Of a stretch of DNA of 64,000 nucleotides, positions 59,960-64,000 are shown one piece after another. Each line of letters opens with the position of its first letter. Positions within the stretch are counted from its first letter, which is position 1. The notes below the pieces were generated by a model. The model ran no database searches. It saw only the letters and a list, made by a program, of their open reading frames with translations, and was not told the DNA's origin. This DNA is from Arthrobacter sp. SPG23. Its GTDB lineage: Bacteria > Actinomycetota > Actinomycetes > Actinomycetales > Micrococcaceae. Location: NCBI RefSeq assembly GCF_000876655.1, contig NZ_JYCN01000026.1:368819-432818 (forward strand), given 5' to 3'. The position numbers and the translations under genes are program-made.

Positions 59960-61423
59960 TTAACCCAAATGGACGGGTGCGCCGTCGGGGTCGGCGCCGC
60001 TAAACGTTTTCCGGTCGATGGTGATCAGCAGGAGCGCAATCGGGATGATCAGGATTGACACGGCCGCCGCCCACAGGAAGACCGCCGCATAGCCGGCGGT
60101 CAGCGCCGCCATGGATGCACTTCCGACGGCGGCCGTGGCCGCTGCAGCGATGGTGCTGAAAAGGGCGATGCCCAGCGAGCCGCCGATCTGCTGGGAGGCG
60201 TTCACCAGAGCACTGGCAACGCCGGCATCGTCCTTGTCCACGCCGAAGAGGGCAAGGTTCTGCATGGGAACGAATACCACGCCCAGGCCCAGGCCCATCA
60301 GGATCAGCGCGGGCAGCATGTTCACGGCGTAACTGCCCTCGGCGGTGACCTGGGTCAGCCACAGCATGGCTGCCGCCATAAACACCGGCCCGACGGCGGT
60401 GGGAATCTTGGCGCCCAGTTTCGGCAGGTTCTTCGCCACCACAGCTGCAGTGACGATCAGCACCACCGTCATGGGCAGGGAGGCAATGCCTGCCGGGAAC
60501 GGCGCGAAGCCGAGCACGATCTGGATGTAGAAGTTGATGAACAGGATGCCGCCAATGAGGACGGCGCCGGAGAGGAACGAGGCGAGGAACGCTGCCGCGC
60601 GGTTGCGCTCTGTTGCGACGCGGAGGGGCAGCAACGGGTGTCTGACCTTCTTCTCCACCAGCACGAACAGCACCAGCAGCACCGCACCGGCGAGGATGAA
60701 GCCCCAGGCTTCCGGGGCACCCCAGCCGTGTTCGGCGTTGGTGAAGCCATAGACAAGTGAGCCCAGGCCGAGCGCAGCGAGGACGACGCCGGGCCAGTCG
60801 TATTTGGTGGACCCTTCGGCCTTGCTTTCGCGCACCGTGAGCCAGACGCCGGTGAAGGCAATGATCGCGATGGGGATGTTGACAAAGAAGCACCACCGCC
60901 AGGACGCGTAGTCCGTCAGGTAGCCGCCCAAAAGGACGCCGATGGCTGCACCGACTCCGCTGATGGAACCAAAGATCGCGAAGGCCGTTCCGCGGTCCTT
61001 GCCGCCGGGGAACGCAACGGTCAGCAGCGCCAGCGCCGCAGGTGCCAGAAGTGCTGCGAACACACCCTGCAGGGCGCGCGCGCCGATCAGCTCCCACGGT
61101 TCCTGCGCGATGCCGCCGATGAACGAAGCCACGGCGAACCCTGCGGCGGCAACGATGAACGTCCGCTTCCGTCCCCAGAAGTCAGCAATCCGGCCGCCCA
61201 GGAGCAGGAAGGCACCAAACGCCAGCGCGTAAGCCGTCACCACCCATGACCGGGTCGAGTCGCTGATCCCCATTTCGGCCTGCAGCCGGGGGAGGGCGAG
61301 ATTCACAATCGTTCCGTCCAGGACCACCATGAGTTGCGCCAGGGCGAGGAAGATCAGTGCCCACCACGCCTTCTGCGGCTTTTTCTCCTGCCGCACATGC
61401 GCAATCGCCGTATCCAATGCCAT
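59960..61423 (-). CDS. MFS drug exporter, DHA2 (EmrB/QacA) family
   Basis: 487 residues, 14 membrane segments. LALAQLMVVLDGTIVNLALPRLQ in helix 1 is the DHA2 hallmark. Motif A: GGRIADFWGRKRTFI; motif C: ISGVGAAIGVLLGGYLTDYASWRWCF. Downstream of a MarR gene, with an AT-rich palindrome in its promoter. Substrate unknown. Confidence 0.9.
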   Translation of the reverse strand: MALDTAIAHVRQEKKPQKAWWALIFLALAQLMVVLDGTIVNLALPRLQAEMGISDSTRSWVVTAYALAFGAFLLLGGRIADFWGRKRTFIVAAAGFAVASFIGGIAQEPWELIGARALQGVFAALLAPAALALLTVAFPGGKDRGTAFAIFGSISGVGAAIGVLLGGYLTDYASWRWCFFVNIPIAIIAFTGVWLTVRESKAEGSTKYDWPGVVLAALGLGSLVYGFTNAEHGWGAPEAWGFILAGAVLLVLFVLVEKKVRHPLLPLRVATERNRAAAFLASFLSGAVLIGGILFINFYIQIVLGFAPFPAGIASLPMTVVLIVTAAVVAKNLPKLGAKIPTAVGPVFMAAAMLWLTQVTAEGSYAVNMLPALILMGLGLGVVFVPMQNLALFGVDKDDAGVASALVNASQQIGGSLGIALFSTIAAAATAAVGSASMAALTAGYAAVFLWAAAVSILIIPIALLLITIDRKTFSGADPDGAPVHLG

Positions 61424-61441
61424 TCCTTCACACCTTCCAAA

Positions 61442-61467
61442 TAGTAATACTTATACAAGTATAACTA
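61442..61467. promoter_or_regulatory. 26-bp near-perfect palindrome, MarR-type operator
   Basis: Core ATACTT-ATAC-AAGTAT is perfect; the outer arms TAGT and ACTA extend it to 26 bp with a single mismatched pair. It is strikingly AT-rich for this genome and lies just upstream of the exporter start and downstream of the marR-like gene. Confidence 0.8.
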
Positions 61468-61508
61468 ATTAACTGCATGAGCCGGCTCCCAGTGCGGTGT
61501 GATGATGG

Positions 61509-61976
61509 CTACGCGGGTTCGTCGAGGATCGAAGCGAGGCGCTGGAGCACCGGAAGGCTCGCGGCGATTTGCTCCCGTTCCGCAGGGAGGAGCTTGGAGC
61601 TGGCCGCCGCCAGCGACTCCGCCCAGGCGGCTTCCAGGAGGTTCTTGATCCGCTGGGACTCTGCGGTGGGGTGAAGGGTGACGTACCGCTTATCGGCAGC
61701 GTCGCGCGTGCGGGTCACCAGGTTTCCGGTGACGAGTTCGCGCACTTGGACGCTGACGTTGCTGAATTGCCGGCCCAGGCGGTTAGCCACTTCAGCGACG
61801 GTAATACCGGGATGGCTTTCGATCACCCGGAGGATCTCGAGGAGACCGTTGGGCAAGGGGCGGACCCCGGTGTTCTCATGGGACTTCCGCCGGACGTCGG
61901 CGGAGATGTCGAGGAGGGCCACGGCGAGGGCGAGATGGTCAACGACCTGCGCTTCCCCTGCACCAACATTCTCCAT
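61509..61976 (-). CDS. MarR-family regulator
   Basis: 155 residues with a winged helix: LPNGLLEILRVIESHPGITVAEVANRLGRQFSNVSVQVRELVTGNLVTRTRDAADKRYVTL. It presumably represses the downstream DHA2 exporter through the palindrome between them. A GGTGGG directly before the ATG is a poor ribosome site; the start could be slightly different. Confidence 0.87.
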   Translation of the reverse strand: MENVGAGEAQVVDHLALAVALLDISADVRRKSHENTGVRPLPNGLLEILRVIESHPGITVAEVANRLGRQFSNVSVQVRELVTGNLVTRTRDAADKRYVTLHPTAESQRIKNLLEAAWAESLAAASSKLLPAEREQIAASLPVLQRLASILDEPA

Positions 61977-62097
61977 CCCACCAGCATAGGCGCGGGAGCC
62001 GTGCTCCAGCCCGCGGTAGAAACACACCGGGGCCGGGGCAGGCCGTATCCTCAGGGGAACATGACAGGCGCGACACCCGCACCCGACATGACCAGCA

Positions 62098-62113
62098 ATA
62101 CCCCTTGGGGTAT
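62098..62113. promoter_or_regulatory. CsoR/CstR-type operator palindrome
   Basis: ATACCCCTTGGGGTAT: perfect arms around a TT centre, matching the general ATACCC..GGGTAT operator of the CsoR/CstR/RcnR family (copper, persulfide or nickel sensors). It is 56 bp before the MFS start. No such regulator is visible in the window. Confidence 0.65.
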
Positions 62114-62169
62114 ATTGGAGTGATCCCCGGCAAGAGGGGAGCCACGCGCCGGAGCCCAGAAGGATCATC

Positions 62170-63480
62170 ATGAACACAGAGGATCGGCCGGAAGGCACGA
62201 GGCTGGACGGAGCCGCCGCGCCAGGGAAAGCCGCCACCCCGGTCCAGCCGGGTCCGGAAGACCACAGGCTTCAACGCCGCGTGGTGTCAGTCCTGGTCGG
62301 CGGCCAGATCCTCGGCGGCATCGGCATGGGCGCAACCCTGTCCCTGGGCTCCCTGCTGGCAGCCCAGCTCTCCGGATCCAACGCATGGTCCGGAATGGCC
62401 GCCACGATGAGCACCCTCGGCGCCGCCCTCGCCGCTGTGCCCCTGGCCCGGCTGGCCCAGGCCCGCGGGCGCCGGGTCTCGTTGTCCACCGGCGCCCTCA
62501 TTGCCGGGACGGGCGCCGTTGTTGCCATCGCCTCCACGGCACTTGGGATCTTTCCCCTGCTCCTGCTGGGGCTCATGCTGCTCGGTTCCGGCTCCGCAGT
62601 TAATCTGCAGGCACGCTTCGCGGCCACCGATCTTGCGCTCCCCGGTTCGCGGGGGCGGGACCTCTCGATTGTGGTCTGGTCCACGACAATCGGAGCCGTC
62701 CTGGGCCCGAATCTGTTCGGCCCCGGCGAGGCGGTGGGTGCCGTGCTCGGCCTGCCCCCGCTGACCGGCGCTTTCGCCTTTTCCGTGGCCGCCCAACTCG
62801 CGGCCGCCGTAGTTTATGGCACGGCCCTGCGGCCGGACCCCCTGCTCACCGCGATGGCCGCGCGCGTGCCCGACCTCGAAGCGCCCCAGCCCAAGAGCGG
62901 CCTGCGGATCCTGCGCAGCAACCCCAGGGCGAGGTATGCGGTGGCCGCAGTCGCCCTTAGCCACGCCACCATGGTGGCGCTCATGTCCATGACCCCCGTC
63001 CACCTGCGCGACCACGGGGCCAGCCTCACTGTGGTTGGACTGACGATCAGCCTGCACATCGCCGGCATGTACGCGCTGTCCCCCGTTTTCGGCTGGATGG
63101 CGGACAAGGCCGGCCGGCTGCGCACCATCCTGCTCGGCCAGGCCATGCTGCTGTCGTCGCTGGTGCTGGCAGGACTGGCGGCGGAATCAGGCACAGCCGT
63201 GACCGCGAGCCTGATCCTGCTGGGGCTGGGCTGGTCCGCGTCGGTGGTGGCCGGGTCCGCCCTGGTGGCCGAATCGGCGCATGTGCAGGACCGGCCGGCC
63301 ATCCAGGGCGTTTCGGACCTGAGCATGAACGCAGCCGGGGCCACCGGCGGTGCGCTGGCCGGTCCGGTGCTGGCCGCCGTCGGCTATTCCGGGCTCGGCT
63401 TCCTCTCGATAGCCCTGGTCGTTACCGTGATCATCTGGACCGCCCTGCAGCCGCGACGTCCCCTCCAGGACCTGGACTAG
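62170..63480 (+). CDS. MFS transporter
   Basis: 436 residues, 12 membrane segments. Blocks include VGGQILGGIGMGATLSLGSLLAAQL in helix 1 and FGWMADKAGRLRTILLG as motif A of the second half. ATG with GAAGGA 5 bp upstream. It starts an operon with a small membrane protein and a third gene cut by the window edge. The CsoR/CstR-type operator suggests metal or sulfur control; substrate unknown. Confidence 0.85.
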   Translation: MNTEDRPEGTRLDGAAAPGKAATPVQPGPEDHRLQRRVVSVLVGGQILGGIGMGATLSLGSLLAAQLSGSNAWSGMAATMSTLGAALAAVPLARLAQARGRRVSLSTGALIAGTGAVVAIASTALGIFPLLLLGLMLLGSGSAVNLQARFAATDLALPGSRGRDLSIVVWSTTIGAVLGPNLFGPGEAVGAVLGLPPLTGAFAFSVAAQLAAAVVYGTALRPDPLLTAMAARVPDLEAPQPKSGLRILRSNPRARYAVAAVALSHATMVALMSMTPVHLRDHGASLTVVGLTISLHIAGMYALSPVFGWMADKAGRLRTILLGQAMLLSSLVLAGLAAESGTAVTASLILLGLGWSASVVAGSALVAESAHVQDRPAIQGVSDLSMNAAGATGGALAGPVLAAVGYSGLGFLSIALVVTVIIWTALQPRRPLQDLD

Positions 63481-63482
63481 CC

Positions 63483-63935
63483 ATGACAACCAACAGCAAA
63501 CCCACACACGGCATCCTCCCTGTCGCCGCAGGGACGCCCGCCGGCCACGGCCGCGTGCGCCAACTGGCTCACGTGCTCCGCAGCTGGTCCAAAGCGCGCG
63601 CCGCCACGGCCATCGCCGCGGCCGGCCTCGCCGCCGTCTTCCTCGTGTCCGCCAACGGCATGATTGCCGGTGGCGGCACCGACTGGGCGGGCTACGCCCT
63701 GGTAGCTGCTGGTTCGATCCTGGCCGGCTTCCTGGTTGGCAGCTACGTGAACGCACCGATTGGTGCGGCGGCCACCCTGTGCGATCTGCGCTGGCCCGTC
63801 CTGGGCCTCTTCGGCGCGGTGTGGGCGAGCTCGGCGAGGGAGGCCCTGCCGTCAGTCCAGATCGCCGTCGGCCTGCTGACCGTGGGGGTCATGGCGTGGG
63901 CCCTGCACGGCCGGCTGGACTGGAACGCAAGGTGA
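63483..63935 (+). CDS. Hypothetical membrane protein
   Basis: 150 residues with about four hydrophobic segments (ATAIAAAGLAAVFLVSANGMI; YALVAAGSILAGFLVGSYV; WPVLGLFGAVWASS; AVGLLTVGVMAWAL). No family recognised. It begins 2 bp after the MFS stop and overlaps the next start by 4 bp. Confidence 0.7.
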   Translation: MTTNSKPTHGILPVAAGTPAGHGRVRQLAHVLRSWSKARAATAIAAAGLAAVFLVSANGMIAGGGTDWAGYALVAAGSILAGFLVGSYVNAPIGAAATLCDLRWPVLGLFGAVWASSAREALPSVQIAVGLLTVGVMAWALHGRLDWNAR

Positions 63936-64000
63936 CGCGCGGCCGCAGCGGATCGGAAGATCCCGACGTCGACGCCTGCACCGACTGCCGCCGCTGTTCC
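63932..64000 (+). CDS. N-terminus of a Cys-rich protein cut by the window edge
   Basis: GTG start overlapping the previous stop (GTGA). The 23 visible codons give MTRGRSGSEDPDVDACTDC followed by RRCS, that is CxxCxxC, a possible metal or Fe-S site. Too short to identify. Confidence 0.45.
   Translation, partial: MTRGRSGSEDPDVDACTDCRRCS

Noticed and set aside
1..64000. CRISPR arrays, tRNA/rRNA genes, prophage or integrative element boundaries
   Set aside because: No regularly spaced repeats, no cloverleaf-like sequences, no integrase or phage structural genes were found on either strand.

Overview
The window is a high-GC, gene-dense stretch of bacterial chromosome with about 62 protein genes, no tRNA or rRNA, no CRISPR array and no recognisable insertion sequence or prophage. 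Gene content (BetT/BetB, DUF222-HNH endonuclease, Asp23/DUF6286 envelope-stress operon, GlxR-like sites, a guanidine-III riboswitch) and frequent ATGA/GTGA gene overlaps point to an actinobacterium, most likely Micrococcaceae (Arthrobacter / Pseudarthrobacter type). The genus is inference; no marker gene is present.

Layout. 1-6.7 kb: choline uptake and oxidation (betT-betB, minus) and a molybdate operon (modE-like, modA, modB, modC, minus). 6.9-19.2 kb: mixed housekeeping and accessory genes: flavin oxidoreductase, DUF222-HNH protein, DUF4031-HD protein, ComB-like phosphatase, YccF, TrkH, CorA, a beta-lactamase-fold hydrolase, YceI, an LLM oxidoreductase, an orphan trpF and a frameshifted hutD. 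19.2-27.7 kb: alpha-glucan metabolism (a glycogen-debranching-type enzyme and a secreted pullulanase-type enzyme), each divergent from a LacI-family regulator. Between them lie a guanidine-III riboswitch and two SMR genes. 27.7-34.4 kb: a P-loop kinase, an aldo/keto reductase, an MBL hydrolase, a DEAD-box helicase flanked on both sides by multibranched terminator-like RNAs, and an ABC exporter. 34.4-38.7 kb: an operon of several divergent Asp23/Gls24-type proteins, small membrane proteins, CsbD, an ECF sigma factor and a zinc-finger anti-sigma/Asp23 fusion. 39.1-42.1 kb: a CycA-type permease and an MFS exporter.

42.2-55.7 kb is the most distinctive region: a divergent catabolic island. The minus arm holds two phosphotriesterase-family proteins (one without metal ligands), a flavin monooxygenase, an alpha/beta hydrolase, an MBL hydrolase, a CocE/NonD hydrolase and an aromatic-acid-type MFS importer. 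The plus arm holds an MFS transporter, a cytochrome P450, its [3Fe-4S] ferredoxin, a ferredoxin reductase and a TetR regulator. The shared intergenic region has two oppositely oriented copies of an 18-bp operator-like sequence. The set suggests import of an aromatic or terpenoid ester/lactone, oxidation by P450 and flavoenzyme, and hydrolysis by several hydrolase folds. No ring-cleavage dioxygenase is present and the substrate is unknown.

55.7-64 kb: a two-HTH Lrp regulator divergent from an M20 amidohydrolase and an MHS importer, a small lipoprotein, a MarR/DHA2-exporter pair with an AT-rich palindromic operator, and a second MFS gene behind a CsoR/CstR-type palindrome. That last operon runs off the right edge.
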